A stretch of DNA of 64,000 nucleotides from Selenomonas sp. AE3005 (GCF_905233635.1 NZ_CAJODG010000016.1:1-64000), one strand, 5' to 3'; positions 16,670 to 26,053 are shown, counted from the stretch's first letter. The notes: generated from the letters alone by a model not told the origin. Numbers and translations: made by a program.

Positions 16670-17887
16670 TTAACGCAGGGAATTGATGATAATCAGGAGC
16701 AGTGTCAATAACTGTCCGCACAACGCTCCCCAGGGGGGCAGGAAAGGAACGCCCAGAGGGAAGAGAAGGCCGGCGGCTGCCGGTATGGTTATAAGCCAGG
16801 CCGCAACGGCGATGGTTTTGTTTTGGGAAACGCGTTTTAAGGTGTTCTGACTGATATCAATCAGGGTATTCAAATCCCATAATTGACCGCTTTTGATAAA
16901 GATGGCACCCGGAGTCTGGGGCTCGGGGGGAGTTTCGGCAGGTGCGTGTTCGTCGGCTGCCGGAGCAAGCTCGATGGCTGTGTCAGCGACAGTCTGCAGT
17001 TCGGGGGGGATAAAGCCGCGTTCAACGATGGCTACGCCCGTACCGCGTGCTTTGAGCAGCTGCAGTTCCCGGACCTTGCCCTCAGGGCTCAGCTGACTGT
17101 GTACATCATCTAAGCCGGCCTTGCGCCCCAAAGCCTCAGCTGTGCGCTTGTTTTCACTGGTCAGCATGATAAGGCGCAGGTGGCGGCGTTTTAACTTGCG
17201 CAGGGTGCGCGTGGTATCATCGGCAATGCCGTCATCAATGGCAATAATGCCGCGGCAGTATTGGCCGTTGGCGACAAAAACTGTGATATGGCCGCGTTGT
17301 GCCAGCTGGTCGTTTTTGGTGATCAGGTCTGCCGGTACGCTGATTTTTTCGTGTTTGAGCCAGAGCAGGCTGCCGACGCGCAGGGAGTTGCGCCCAACGA
17401 TGGCCTCGACGCCGCAGCCGGGAATTTCGTTGAAGGTCGTGGCGTCCAAAAGATTTATATTGCGCTGATGGGCTGTCTCATAAATGGCCTGGCCTACAGG
17501 ATGGACGGCCTGCTTTTCGGCGGAGGCCGCGAGAGCCAGCAGGGTGTTCTGACTGACGCCGGCCGGGCAGAGTGAGGCGACATAGGGACGGCCTTCCGTG
17601 ATGACGCCATGCCGGCTCAGTACCAAAGTGTCAATGGTGCTGGCTGCGAGAAATTGTTTTTGGGAAGGAATGTCGATATCCGCCTGGTCAGCCAGGCGGC
17701 GGCCCTTGATAAAGGGGAGATAAGAACTCAGCAGCCAGGGAATGGGCAGGGCGGCGATAAAGGTAGTGACCGCTATATAAGTGATAATGGGAATGGACTG
17801 GCCGTTGCTGAACCAGTAATAGCTCGTGAGAGCAGCTGTCAGCAGCGGCATAATTATATAAAGAATACAGCTTAGATATTTTTTCAT
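16670..17887 (-). CDS. Catalytically degenerate P1B-type ATPase-like membrane protein
   Basis: A 405-aa protein clearly derived from the C-terminal part of a heavy-metal P-type ATPase, with the ATPase signature residues replaced. The phosphorylation motif DKTGTLTEG appears as SRHGVITEG (S91 replaces the Asp). The metal-site CPC in the preceding helix is PIP (48-50). TGDN is SEN (about 243) and GDGIND is replaced by VERGFI (about 289-294). The HP dipeptide (VHPVGQAI) and GxGVEA are kept. Metal-binding and actuator domains are absent; it starts at what would be the third helix pair and ends with two C-terminal helices. The frame is intact. Likely a non-pumping regulatory or binding protein. Confidence 0.75.
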   Translation of the reverse strand: MKKYLSCILYIIMPLLTAALTSYYWFSNGQSIPIITYIAVTTFIAALPIPWLLSSYLPFIKGRRLADQADIDIPSQKQFLAASTIDTLVLSRHGVITEGRPYVASLCPAGVSQNTLLALAASAEKQAVHPVGQAIYETAHQRNINLLDATTFNEIPGCGVEAIVGRNSLRVGSLLWLKHEKISVPADLITKNDQLAQRGHITVFVANGQYCRGIIAIDDGIADDTTRTLRKLKRRHLRLIMLTSENKRTAEALGRKAGLDDVHSQLSPEGKVRELQLLKARGTGVAIVERGFIPPELQTVADTAIELAPAADEHAPAETPPEPQTPGAIFIKSGQLWDLNTLIDISQNTLKRVSQNKTIAVAAWLITIPAAAGLLFPLGVPFLPPWGALCGQLLTLLLIIINSLR

Positions 17888-17952
17888 ATTTATCCCTCGT
17901 TTCTCTTATAGCATATTCGGCATGGAGCAGGCGTTTCCCTTTTAAAAAATAT

Positions 17953-17981
17953 TTGTATTACCATGATGATTTATGTATAAT
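17953..17981 (+). promoter_or_regulatory. Sigma-A promoter of the rodZ-ygiQ-nrdR unit
   Basis: TTGTAT (17953-17958) and TATAAT (17976-17981) with exactly 17 bp between them. Confidence 0.8.
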
Positions 17982-18039
17982 GAGGTATAGTGATGCTTTA
18001 AATAGGAGTATCATGTATAAAGGGGAGGTTATTTTTAGT

Positions 18040-18873
18040 ATGATTGGTGACAAGTTACGCAACGAACGCGAACGTCAAAAATTAACTATTCAAGATATCG
18101 CCAAGGGAACGAGTATTCGTTCCGTGTATATAGACGCCATTGAAAAAGGTGAATATGATAAACTGCCGGGCAAGGTTTATGCCAAGGGCTTTGTCCGTAA
18201 TTATGCCGCATTCCTGCGGCTGGATGCCGATGCGGCTGTACATCAGTTTACCGAGGAAAACCATCCGGAAGATGTAGCAGCTGCTATGGAAACGGAAGAA
18301 CGCCTGCAGGCAGCAGAAGAACGTACCCGTAACGAAGTGCGGAATAAACTGGCTACGGGCAGCGACTTCCGTGAACACGTATCAGAGAGCAACAATCGCC
18401 AGAATGCCTGGCTGATTGCTGTGATTGTCTTACTGGTGGCAGGCGGTGCTTATTTCCTGTTCGCCATGGACGATGGCAATACGGCCAGCAAGGCTCCGGC
18501 CAAACAGGTAACGCAATCGGCCAAGAAAACTACCAGCAGCAAACCAGTGGAAAAGAAACAGGAAGAGCCGGCTGTTAAGGTAGACGGCGTAGAGCTGATG
18601 GCCAAGTTTACTGACCGCTGCTGGACGCAGGTCGTAGCTGACGGCAAGACCGTTTACGAAGGTACGATGGAAGCCGGCAAGTCGCAGACCTGGAAGGGCA
18701 AGAGCAAGGTCGTTATCACGGCCGGTAATGCCGGTGCTGTTGAACTGAGTGTCAACGGTAAGTCTATGGGCAAGGCCGGTGATGTAGGCCAGGTTGTGGA
18801 AAAGAGCTTTACGCCTGATGGCCAGGCTGATGCTGCTAGCAGCAAGGCAGACAAAAAGGATAGCAAGAAGTAA
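18040..18873 (+). CDS. rodZ: RodZ-like cytoskeletal/HTH membrane protein
   Basis: A 277-aa membrane protein linked to MreB-dependent cell shape. The N-terminal Cro/C1-type helix-turn-helix (about 1-70) includes IQDIAKGTSIRSVYIDAIE. One transmembrane helix follows near residues 128-148, then a KPV/K-rich linker and a C-terminal DUF4115 beta domain (about 185-260). The start is ATG 18040 with a GGGGAGG site; a reading frame from 17953 would begin inside the promoter. Its stop overlaps the ygiQ start (TAATG), so the two are translationally coupled. Confidence 0.9.
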   Translation: MIGDKLRNERERQKLTIQDIAKGTSIRSVYIDAIEKGEYDKLPGKVYAKGFVRNYAAFLRLDADAAVHQFTEENHPEDVAAAMETEERLQAAEERTRNEVRNKLATGSDFREHVSESNNRQNAWLIAVIVLLVAGGAYFLFAMDDGNTASKAPAKQVTQSAKKTTSSKPVEKKQEEPAVKVDGVELMAKFTDRCWTQVVADGKTVYEGTMEAGKSQTWKGKSKVVITAGNAGAVELSVNGKSMGKAGDVGQVVEKSFTPDGQADAASSKADKKDSKK

Positions 18874-20738
18874 TGAAAGATTTTTTGCCAATCAGCAAAA
18901 TAGATATGGCTGACCGGGGCTGGGACGAACTGGATTTCGTCTTTGTCTCCGGTGATGCCTATGTGGACCACCCCAGCTTTGGCCCGGCTATTCTGTGCCG
19001 GCTGCTGGAAAAGCATGGTTATAAGGTAGGGATTATTCCCCAGCCGGACTGGCATTCTACCAGGGATTTTAACCGCCTGGGAAAACCACGGCTGGGGTTT
19101 CTTGTGTCTGCAGGGAATATGGATTCCCTGCTCAATAAGTTTACGGCAGCCAAGAAAATGCGTCATCAGGACGCTTATTCACCGGGGGGACGCTCCGGCC
19201 ATCGCCCCGAACGGGCGACTATTGTCTATTGCAACCGCCTGCGGGAACTATATCCTGATGTGCCTATCATTATCGGCGGCATTGAGGCCAGTCTGCGGCG
19301 GCTGGCTCATTATGATTACTGGTCTAATAAAGTCCGCCGTTCCATGCTTGTGGACAGCGGTGCTGACCTGCTCATATTTGGCATGGGTGAACGGGCTTTA
19401 CTGCAGGTGGCAGCTGATTTGCAGCAGGGCGTGGAAATCGGCAATATTCAGGACGTGCCGGGAACCTGTTACAAGGTGCCCAATATGGATTATGTCTGGG
19501 ATTATCTGCCCCTGCCCTCGTTTGCCGAGGTAGCGGCTGATAAAATGCAGTTTGCCGCTGCTTTTAAGCTGGAGTATCTGGAACAGGACGCCTTCCGCGG
19601 CCGCAAGCTGGCCCAGCAAAATGATGAATGGTGCGTAGTGCAGAATCCGCCGGCCAAACCATTGTCCGAAACGGAAATGGACGAAATATATGATTTGCCC
19701 TATCAGCGGACCTGGCACCCCATTTATGACAAGGACGGCGGTGTACCGGCTATTGCGGAGGTACAGTTCAGCCTGCTGAGCCAGCGCGGTTGTTTTGGCG
19801 GCTGCAATTTCTGTGCGATAATCTCCCATGAGGGGCGGATTATTCAACGGCGCAGTCATGCCTCCCTGCTGCGTGAGGCCAGGATACTTACCCGGCAGCC
19901 GGGCTTTAAGGGCTATATCCATGATGTGGGCGGCCCTACGGCAAATTTCCGGCGCACGAGCTGTGACGGACAGCTGGAGCGGGGAACCTGCCGTGGCAAG
20001 CCGTGCCTCTCACCGGTACCCTGTAAGAATCTGATAGCTGACCATAGCGATTATATAAAGCTGTTACGTGAGCTGCGCGCAATTCCCGGGGTGAAGAAGG
20101 TCTTTGTCCGTTCCGGGGTGCGGTTTGACTACCTGCTGCTGGCCAAGGACGAATTTCTGGAAGAACTGTGCAAGTATCATATCAGCGGTCAGTTGAAGAT
20201 AGCGCCTGAACATATCACTGACAGGGTGACGCGGATGATGGGCAAGAGCAATCGTAAAGTTTATGAGCGCTTTGTCGATAAATTTACGGCGATGAATAAG
20301 AAATTGGGTATGAAACAGTATCTGGTGCCCTATTTCATGTCCAGTCATCCCGGTTCCAAGCTCGAAGATGCCATTGAACTGGCCGAATTTATCCGGGACC
20401 GGGGCTATCATCCCCAACAGGTGCAGGACTTCATTCCGACACCGGGAACCCTGTCCACCTGTATGTGGTATACGGGGATAGACCCGTTGACGGGAGAGGC
20501 GGTGTATTCTGCCAAGTCCCATGAAGAAAAATTGATGCAAAGAGCTTTGATGCAGTATTGGCTGCCTAAAAATCAGGCTATTGTGCGTAAGGCCCTGACC
20601 AAGGCCGGGCGGTTGGATTTAATCGGTTATGAGAAAAAATGCCTGGTGCGCCCGGAGAGCAAAAATGACAAGTCAAAAATGACAGGTCAAAAAGCTGGCA
20701 GGCCCAAAAACAATGTGAAAAAGAAGGTGCGGCGATGA
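18873..20738 (+). CDS. ygiQ: YgiQ family radical SAM protein
   Basis: A 621-aa radical SAM enzyme of uncharacterised function (UPF0313). The N-terminal domain is typical of the family (DMADRGWDELDFVFVSGDAY near 10-30), and the cluster motif GCFGGCNFCAI lies near 309-319. The C-terminal tail is rich in lysine; its coding sequence carries a tandem pair of TGACARGTCA motifs (20666-20689) also found in intergenic hairpins elsewhere. It overlaps rodZ by 1 bp and nrdR by 4 bp. Confidence 0.93.
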   Translation: MKDFLPISKIDMADRGWDELDFVFVSGDAYVDHPSFGPAILCRLLEKHGYKVGIIPQPDWHSTRDFNRLGKPRLGFLVSAGNMDSLLNKFTAAKKMRHQDAYSPGGRSGHRPERATIVYCNRLRELYPDVPIIIGGIEASLRRLAHYDYWSNKVRRSMLVDSGADLLIFGMGERALLQVAADLQQGVEIGNIQDVPGTCYKVPNMDYVWDYLPLPSFAEVAADKMQFAAAFKLEYLEQDAFRGRKLAQQNDEWCVVQNPPAKPLSETEMDEIYDLPYQRTWHPIYDKDGGVPAIAEVQFSLLSQRGCFGGCNFCAIISHEGRIIQRRSHASLLREARILTRQPGFKGYIHDVGGPTANFRRTSCDGQLERGTCRGKPCLSPVPCKNLIADHSDYIKLLRELRAIPGVKKVFVRSGVRFDYLLLAKDEFLEELCKYHISGQLKIAPEHITDRVTRMMGKSNRKVYERFVDKFTAMNKKLGMKQYLVPYFMSSHPGSKLEDAIELAEFIRDRGYHPQQVQDFIPTPGTLSTCMWYTGIDPLTGEAVYSAKSHEEKLMQRALMQYWLPKNQAIVRKALTKAGRLDLIGYEKKCLVRPESKNDKSKMTGQKAGRPKNNVKKKVRR

Positions 20739-21211
20739 GATGCCCATATTGTAAAAATAATGACAGTCGTGTTATTGATTCCCGGTCGGCAGAAGAAGGG
20801 GCAACTATCCGCCGCCGCCGTGAATGTACTGCCTGCGGACGGCGGTTCACCACTTATGAAGTGGTGGAAAAGCAGCCGCTGATGGTAGTGAAACAGGACG
20901 GGCGACGGGAAGTGTTCAAACGGGAAAAAATATTAAACGGTATTATCCGTGCCTGTGATAAACGGGATATTTCTCTCGAGAGTATTACCAATCTGACCAA
21001 CGAAATCGAGCGCGATATCCGCAATACGATGGAACAGGAAGTGTCCACCAGCGATATCGGCAAATTGGTGATGAACCGTCTGAAGGATTTTGATGAAGTG
21101 GCATATATCCGTTTTGCGTCCGTGTATCGGAAGTTTGCCGATATCAGCAGCTTTATGGAGGAACTGCGTGAGTTGCAGGCCCATAAGACCAGTGGCAATG
21201 GTCATGAGTAA
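20735..21211 (+). CDS. nrdR: Transcriptional repressor NrdR
   Basis: A 158-aa regulator of ribonucleotide reductase genes. An N-terminal zinc ribbon (CPYC at 3-6, CTAC near 31-34) and an ATP-cone domain (about 49-139, VVKQDGRREVFKREKI) are both intact. It senses ATP/dATP and binds NrdR boxes. No nrd gene lies in the window. It starts inside the 3' end of ygiQ. Confidence 0.97.
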   Translation: MRCPYCKNNDSRVIDSRSAEEGATIRRRRECTACGRRFTTYEVVEKQPLMVVKQDGRREVFKREKILNGIIRACDKRDISLESITNLTNEIERDIRNTMEQEVSTSDIGKLVMNRLKDFDEVAYIRFASVYRKFADISSFMEELRELQAHKTSGNGHE

Positions 21212-21237
21212 GGAATAATTGTGGAGGAGTACAGCAG

Positions 21238-22959
21238 TTGGCTTGGCAGTTAAAACAGGAGTTAAAGGAAACTTTGGCGGCAGAGGAAGGTTATTACCGC
21301 TATCCTTTGGGCACCCGTCTGCCCGTAGCGCTGGTGTATCCTAATTCATATTTTGTGGGCATGTCTAACCTGGGGCTGCATATAATCTACGAACTGCTGA
21401 ATAAGCGCAGTGATACGGCTTGTGAACGGGTGTTCCTGCCGGAACGCAAGAGTTTGGAACGCTATGAAAACACCAGAACGCCGCTGATGAGCATTGAAAA
21501 TCAGCTGCCTTTGCTGCAGTTCCCCTTGTTGGCTTTTGTGCTGTCCTTTGAAATGGATTACTTCAACGTCGTAAAAATGCTGACGCTGGGCAAGGTAAAG
21601 GTATGGGCCGAGGAACGCGGTGATATGGACCCCGTGGTCATCGCCGGCGGCCCTTGTGCGACCTTTAATCCCGAGCCTTTGGCAGAGGTTATTGACGCCT
21701 TCATCATCGGTGAAGGGGAAGTAATTATGCCGGCTTTTATGGATACGTTCTATAAGGCCCGGCAGGAAGGTGTCAGCCGTCAGCAGCTCCTGCAGCGGCT
21801 GGCGCAGGTGCCTGGTGTTTACGTGCCTTCGTTATATGAACATCGTTACGAAGATGACCGGCTGACGGCGGTAATTCCGCAGGACGGTGCGCCGGCCAGT
21901 GTTTCCCGGCAATGGGTACGTAATCTTGACGAGTATCCGGCCCATACTGTGGTGCGGACGGAAAATACGGAGTTCAACTTCTATCTTATCGAAACCGCCC
22001 GTGGCTGCGGCCGCCATTGCCGTTTTTGTATGGCCGGCTACTGTTTCCGCCGTCCCCGTAACCGTTCCCTGGACGTGGTGACCAGGGAGGTCAAAGAGGC
22101 GCTGCAGTATAAAAAGCGCATTGGCCTGATGGGGGCAGCGATTTCCGATTATCCGGAAATCAATGAACTGTGCAAGGATATTCTGGGCGAAGGTTTATCC
22201 ATGTCGGTAGCCTCTTTCCGGGCTGACTCTGTCACCCGGGAACTGGTGGACTCGCTGGCACAAAGTGGTCTGAAAACCCTGACGATGGCACCGGAGGCTG
22301 GCAGCTCCCGTATGCGTGCCATTATCAACAAGGGCATTGAGGAAGAACATCTCTTCCGCGCCATGGATATGGGACTACAGGCCGGGATACGTCACTTCCG
22401 CCTCTACATTATGGTCGGTCTGCCCTTTGAAACCGATGATGATGTGGACGCCATTGTTGACCTGGCCGGCCGGCTTAAAGACTACATGGAGGAGCAGGGC
22501 AGCAAGGGCACGCTTACCCTTAGCGTCAATCCCTTTATTCCCAAGCCGTTTACGCCATTCCAATGGCTGCCTATGGCCGATAAGAAATACGTGGAACGGG
22601 CCTTTAAAAATCTGACGCAGGGGTTGCGCAAGCGGAAAAATATCATCGTGGGCGTGGAATCTCCCAAGGAGGCCTACATTCAGGGCGTACTGGCCAGGGG
22701 TGACCGCCGGGTGGGGAAGGCGCTGCTGAAGGCCTGTGAACTGGGCGGCAGCAAAGCCTTTAAACGCGCGTTGAAGGAATGCGGCCTGCAGGCCGCAGAT
22801 TACCTGTACCGGCGCCGGGAAGAACATGAAGTGTTCCCCTGGGAGGTGCTGGATATGGGCTTTACCAGGGAATATATTTACCGGGAGCTCGGCAAGGCCG
22901 AGGCCCTGCAGCCAACCTTGCAATGCTTTGCGGGCTGCCATCGTTGCGGTGTATGTTAG
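21238..22959 (+). CDS. B12-binding domain radical SAM protein (TIGR03960 type)
   Basis: A 573-aa protein with an N-terminal cobalamin-binding-like Rossmann region (about 20-180) and the radical SAM core containing RGCGRHCRFCMAGY (about 256-269). It ends in a cysteine cluster, CFAGCHRCGVC. In many Firmicutes this gene is paired with a DUF2344 (TIGR03936) partner and an RNase E/G gene; here the partner is absent and pgeF follows. The TTG start has a GGAGGAG site 9-14 bp upstream. Function is unknown. Confidence 0.88.
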   Translation: MAWQLKQELKETLAAEEGYYRYPLGTRLPVALVYPNSYFVGMSNLGLHIIYELLNKRSDTACERVFLPERKSLERYENTRTPLMSIENQLPLLQFPLLAFVLSFEMDYFNVVKMLTLGKVKVWAEERGDMDPVVIAGGPCATFNPEPLAEVIDAFIIGEGEVIMPAFMDTFYKARQEGVSRQQLLQRLAQVPGVYVPSLYEHRYEDDRLTAVIPQDGAPASVSRQWVRNLDEYPAHTVVRTENTEFNFYLIETARGCGRHCRFCMAGYCFRRPRNRSLDVVTREVKEALQYKKRIGLMGAAISDYPEINELCKDILGEGLSMSVASFRADSVTRELVDSLAQSGLKTLTMAPEAGSSRMRAIINKGIEEEHLFRAMDMGLQAGIRHFRLYIMVGLPFETDDDVDAIVDLAGRLKDYMEEQGSKGTLTLSVNPFIPKPFTPFQWLPMADKKYVERAFKNLTQGLRKRKNIIVGVESPKEAYIQGVLARGDRRVGKALLKACELGGSKAFKRALKECGLQAADYLYRRREEHEVFPWEVLDMGFTREYIYRELGKAEALQPTLQCFAGCHRCGVC

Positions 22960-23033
22960 TACAGCATATCTATAGACTGATTTAGACGTTTTTTTAGTTT
23001 ATATATGGACGCTGGGTTACACCTGTGTTATTT

Positions 23034-23039
23034 TATAAT
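23034..23039 (+). promoter_or_regulatory. Candidate -10 box before pgeF
   Basis: A perfect TATAAT with no convincing -35 at 17 bp. If used, transcription would begin near 23046 with a very short leader, which supports the GTG start at 23053 rather than an ATG at 23005. Confidence 0.35.
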
Positions 23040-23052
23040 AGTAGGTGATAAT

Positions 23053-23874
23053 GTGAGTTATGTACTGGAACACTTAGGTAATAATCTATGGCGGGGACGT
23101 TTTACGTCCTTTGACGAAAAAATTTGTCAGCATGGCTTTGCCGGCAGACTGGGGGGCGTAAGCAGCGAACCTTATAAATCGCTGAACCTCGGACTCCATG
23201 TCGGAGATAATCCCAAAGACGTATGGCAGAACAGGCAGATATTCTGTCAGTTGCTCGGTTTGCCGGCCACCAGGCTGGTTACGCCGGAGCAGATTCACGG
23301 TGACAGGATTGTCCGTGTCACGGAAGAAGATGCCGGCCGGGGGGCAAAGGAATATGCGGAGGCCATCGCCGGTACAGATGCACTTATCACAGATGTGCCG
23401 AACCTGCCCTTGTTCCTCTGCTTTGCCGATTGTACGCCGGTGGTTTTCCTGGACCCGGAAAAGCGGGCTATAGGGATAGCTCATGCCGGCTGGAAGGGGA
23501 CGGTGGCTGGTATTGCCGCCAAGACTGTGGCGCGGATGACGGCGGAATTTGGCTGCAAGCCTGCAGATATAATTGCCGGTATTGGCCCAGCCATCGGTCC
23601 TTGCTGTTATGAGGTCGGGGCAGAGGTAGCGGCTAAATTCCGGGAGGCTTTTCCTGAGGACAGTGAGGCTGTTATAAGTTCTGATAATGGCAGGCTGCAT
23701 GTGAATCTTTGGGAGGCCAATCGCCGCCAGCTGTTGCAGGCAGGCCTAAAGCGTGATAATATCGAAATGGCTGATACCTGTACGGCCTGTGAACATCAAT
23801 GGTATTTTTCCTATCGGGCTGACGGCGGCCGGACGGGGAGAATGGCAGCCATTATCGCTTTGAAAGGGGAATGA
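23053..23874 (+). CDS. pgeF: Peptidoglycan editing factor PgeF (YlmD, multicopper oxidase-like fold)
   Basis: A 273-aa member of the DUF152/laccase-domain family. Its relatives hydrolyse misincorporated L-Ser from UDP-MurNAc and also act on purine nucleosides. Signature segments are HGFAGRLGGVS near the N-terminus, HAGWKGTV near residue 145 and IGPCCYEVG near 180, holding the zinc ligands. GTG 23053 (AGGTG site) is preferred; an in-frame ATG at 23005 lies upstream of a -10 box. It heads the pgeF-yggS-sepF-ylmH division-associated run. Confidence 0.92.
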   Translation: MSYVLEHLGNNLWRGRFTSFDEKICQHGFAGRLGGVSSEPYKSLNLGLHVGDNPKDVWQNRQIFCQLLGLPATRLVTPEQIHGDRIVRVTEEDAGRGAKEYAEAIAGTDALITDVPNLPLFLCFADCTPVVFLDPEKRAIGIAHAGWKGTVAGIAAKTVARMTAEFGCKPADIIAGIGPAIGPCCYEVGAEVAAKFREAFPEDSEAVISSDNGRLHVNLWEANRRQLLQAGLKRDNIEMADTCTACEHQWYFSYRADGGRTGRMAAIIALKGE

Positions 23875-23876
23875 CC

Positions 23877-24578
23877 ATGAGTCATGATATTGCCAAAGCC
23901 TATCAAGATGTGCTGGCGGAAATTGCGGCAGCCAAGGCCAGGCGTACAGAAGTACCCCGGGAGGCAGAGGTAACGCTGGTGGCCGTGACCAAAAATCACG
24001 ATGTTGCGGCTATGCAGACAGCTATTGCTGCCGGTGCTGTTCACGTGGGAGAAAACCGTGTGCAGGAGGCAGCCAGGAAGTACGCGGAAATCGGTGCTGC
24101 TGTCAAGTGGCATATAATCGGCCATTTGCAGACCAACAAAGTCCGGCAGGCCGTGAAGTTTGCCGCTTTAATCCATTCGGTTGATACCCTGCATTTGGCA
24201 GAAACCATCGACAGTGAGGCTGCACGTATCGGCAAAGTGCAGGACGTGCTGGTGCAGGTTAATCTGGCTAAGGAAGATAGTAAATCCGGTGTCTACGCCG
24301 AAGACCTGGAGGATTTGCTGTTTAAGGTCGACAGCCTGCCTAACCTGCGGCTCAGGGGACTTATGTGCATGGCGCCTCACTATGAGGACGCAGAACAGTG
24401 CCGCCCGTTGTTCAAAAATATGTATAAAATTTACAAAAAGATACAGGAGTTTGACTATCAAAGGGCGAATATTAACTATTTGTCAATGGGAATGACCAAT
24501 GATTATCAAATTGCTGTAGAAGAGGGGGCTAATATCGTTCGTGTAGGTACAGCGATATTTGGGCCGCGTCAGTATTAA
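23877..24578 (+). CDS. yggS: YggS family pyridoxal-phosphate homeostasis protein
   Basis: A 233-aa single-domain PLP-binding protein (PLPBP) that buffers pyridoxal phosphate. The PLP lysine lies in VTKNHD (about 38-43), and GHLQTNK and VGTAIFG phosphate-site motifs are present. ATG 23877 has GGGGA at a suitable distance; the in-frame ATG at 23871 overlaps the pgeF stop but sits on the ribosome site. Confidence 0.95.
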   Translation: MSHDIAKAYQDVLAEIAAAKARRTEVPREAEVTLVAVTKNHDVAAMQTAIAAGAVHVGENRVQEAARKYAEIGAAVKWHIIGHLQTNKVRQAVKFAALIHSVDTLHLAETIDSEAARIGKVQDVLVQVNLAKEDSKSGVYAEDLEDLLFKVDSLPNLRLRGLMCMAPHYEDAEQCRPLFKNMYKIYKKIQEFDYQRANINYLSMGMTNDYQIAVEEGANIVRVGTAIFGPRQY

Positions 24579-24592
24579 AAAGGGGACGAATC

Positions 24593-25123
24593 ATGAGTAT
24601 TATCGATAAAGTCTGTGGAAAAATGGGGCTGATGGATCCTGTTGATGATAAACTGGATAAGTATGACAAATATGATAAATATGATAAATATGAAGAAGAT
24701 TTAGGCACAGAAGAATCAGATCTGCGGGAAGAAGAGGAAGAGAGATTTGATATGAGTCATGAACGCAATGATAGTGCCCGGAACGTGGTAGATTTTCAGT
24801 CGGCAGCATCTGCCCGGGAGAACGGAACTGTCACTAATATGAAGATGAAGGTTATTGTCATCGAGCCTAAGACCTTTGATGATGCCCAGCAGGTAGCCAA
24901 CAATCTGCGTGAGAAGAAACCTGTCGTCATCAATTTTGAAAAGACTGAGGCAGAAGATGCCAAGCGCATTATCGACTTTATCAGCGGTACGACCTATGCC
25001 CTGAACGGTGAAATCAAGAAGGTAGGGCATAATGTATTCCTGTGTGCGCCGAGCAATGTCAATGTCAGCTACACGGAAGAAGAACGCAAGGTATCTACGG
25101 AAATGCCGTGGCTGAATAAGTAA
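24593..25123 (+). CDS. sepF: Cell division protein SepF
   Basis: A 176-aa FtsZ-binding protein that tethers the Z-ring to the membrane. The N-terminal amphipathic helix (about 1-14) is followed by an acidic linker containing four DKY repeats (about 22-33) encoded by near-perfect 9-bp tandem units. The conserved core (about 80-165) includes EPKTFDDAQ and GTTYALNGEIKKVGHNVFL. It has a GGGGAC-type ribosome site and is in operon with yggS and ylmH. Confidence 0.95.
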   Translation: MSIIDKVCGKMGLMDPVDDKLDKYDKYDKYDKYEEDLGTEESDLREEEEERFDMSHERNDSARNVVDFQSAASARENGTVTNMKMKVIVIEPKTFDDAQQVANNLREKKPVVINFEKTEAEDAKRIIDFISGTTYALNGEIKKVGHNVFLCAPSNVNVSYTEEERKVSTEMPWLNK

Positions 25124-25141
25124 GAGACGGCGGTAATACTC

Positions 25142-25936
25142 ATGGGTAGTGAACAAAAAGAAAAGTTAATCCGGTTTTATAAAGGCACCGAAGGTGAAGA
25201 AACCGTAATTAAATTAGTGGACCTCGCTGAAAATGTTCAGCGTACGCAAAAATTCCGCTTGTCGGGGTTTCTTGACCCCTATGGTCAGGAAATTGCGGAA
25301 ACCGTAGCTGCTAACTACGGCAATATCCGTGTGGATTTTGCCGGCGGCTATCAGGGGGCTGAACGCGCCCGGGCTGTATTTATACACGAGGATTTTGGCG
25401 GCACGCCGGCTGGCTTTGACATTGACTGTATCAAAGCCCAGTGGAATGGCCAGTTTGCCCGGCTTAGTCATCGTGATGTTTTGGGGGCTTTGATGGGCCT
25501 GGGCATTGAACGTGACTGTATCGGTGACCTGCTCGTGACCAACGACAGTGTACGTATTCTGTGCCAGACGAAGATGGCGGATTTTCTGCTGCTGAATCTG
25601 ACGAAAATCGGTGCTGTGGGTGTGGAATGCACCCGGGCGGACCTGGCAGAAATCGCCCCCAAGGAAGAACGGTGCAAGGAGATTCGCGCTACCGTAGCCT
25701 CCCTGCGCGTCGATTCCATTGCGGCCGCCGGTTTTGGTTCGTCACGCAGCAAGGCCGCCTCGGATATTGCTGCTGACAAACTCAAAATAAACTGGCAGCC
25801 GGTCAAAAGTGCCTCGCAAAATGTCAAAGAGGGGGATATCCTCTCCATGCGCGGCAGAGGGCGGTTGGAAGTGGCAGAGGTCAGAGGAACGACCAAAAAA
25901 GGCCGTACTGTAGTGGTACTTAAAAGATATTTATAA
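25142..25936 (+). CDS. ylmH: YlmH family S4-domain RNA-binding protein
   Basis: A 264-aa protein with the family N-terminal region and a C-terminal S4 RNA-binding domain (about 190-258; SASQNVKEGDILSMRGRGRL). Relatives bind stalled ribosomal subunits and assist tail-less quality-control release; RqcH of the same general pathway is also in this window (45842). It is the last gene of the pgeF-to-ylmH run and is followed by a terminator. Confidence 0.92.
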   Translation: MGSEQKEKLIRFYKGTEGEETVIKLVDLAENVQRTQKFRLSGFLDPYGQEIAETVAANYGNIRVDFAGGYQGAERARAVFIHEDFGGTPAGFDIDCIKAQWNGQFARLSHRDVLGALMGLGIERDCIGDLLVTNDSVRILCQTKMADFLLLNLTKIGAVGVECTRADLAEIAPKEERCKEIRATVASLRVDSIAAAGFGSSRSKAASDIAADKLKINWQPVKSASQNVKEGDILSMRGRGRLEVAEVRGTTKKGRTVVVLKRYL

Positions 25937-25942
25937 ATTTAG

Positions 25943-25986
25943 AAGCTCCCGATATAGAAATATATTTCTTATTCGGGAGCTTTATT
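25943..25986 (+). terminator. Rho-independent terminator
   Basis: AAGCTCCCGA (25943-25952) pairs with TCGGGAGCTT (25973-25982), followed by TATTTG. It separates ylmH from the regulator gene; a TATAAT at 25990-25995 lies directly after it. Confidence 0.75.
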
Positions 25987-26003
25987 TGTTATAATTGACG
26001 GGG

Positions 26004-26053
26004 TGATAGAATGATGATAGAATGATATTAAAAGAGGTGATAGCATGATAGAA
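26004..26053 (+). promoter_or_regulatory. Tandem TGATAGAA repeats at the start of the AlbA-type regulator gene
   Basis: Two perfect, abutting 11-bp copies of TGATAGAATGA (26004-26014, 26015-26025) lie between a -10-like TATAAT (25990-25995) and the ribosome site. TGATAGCATGATAGAA spans the start codon. The same octamer forms a perfect palindrome inside the gene at 26253-26270. Confidence 0.6.
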
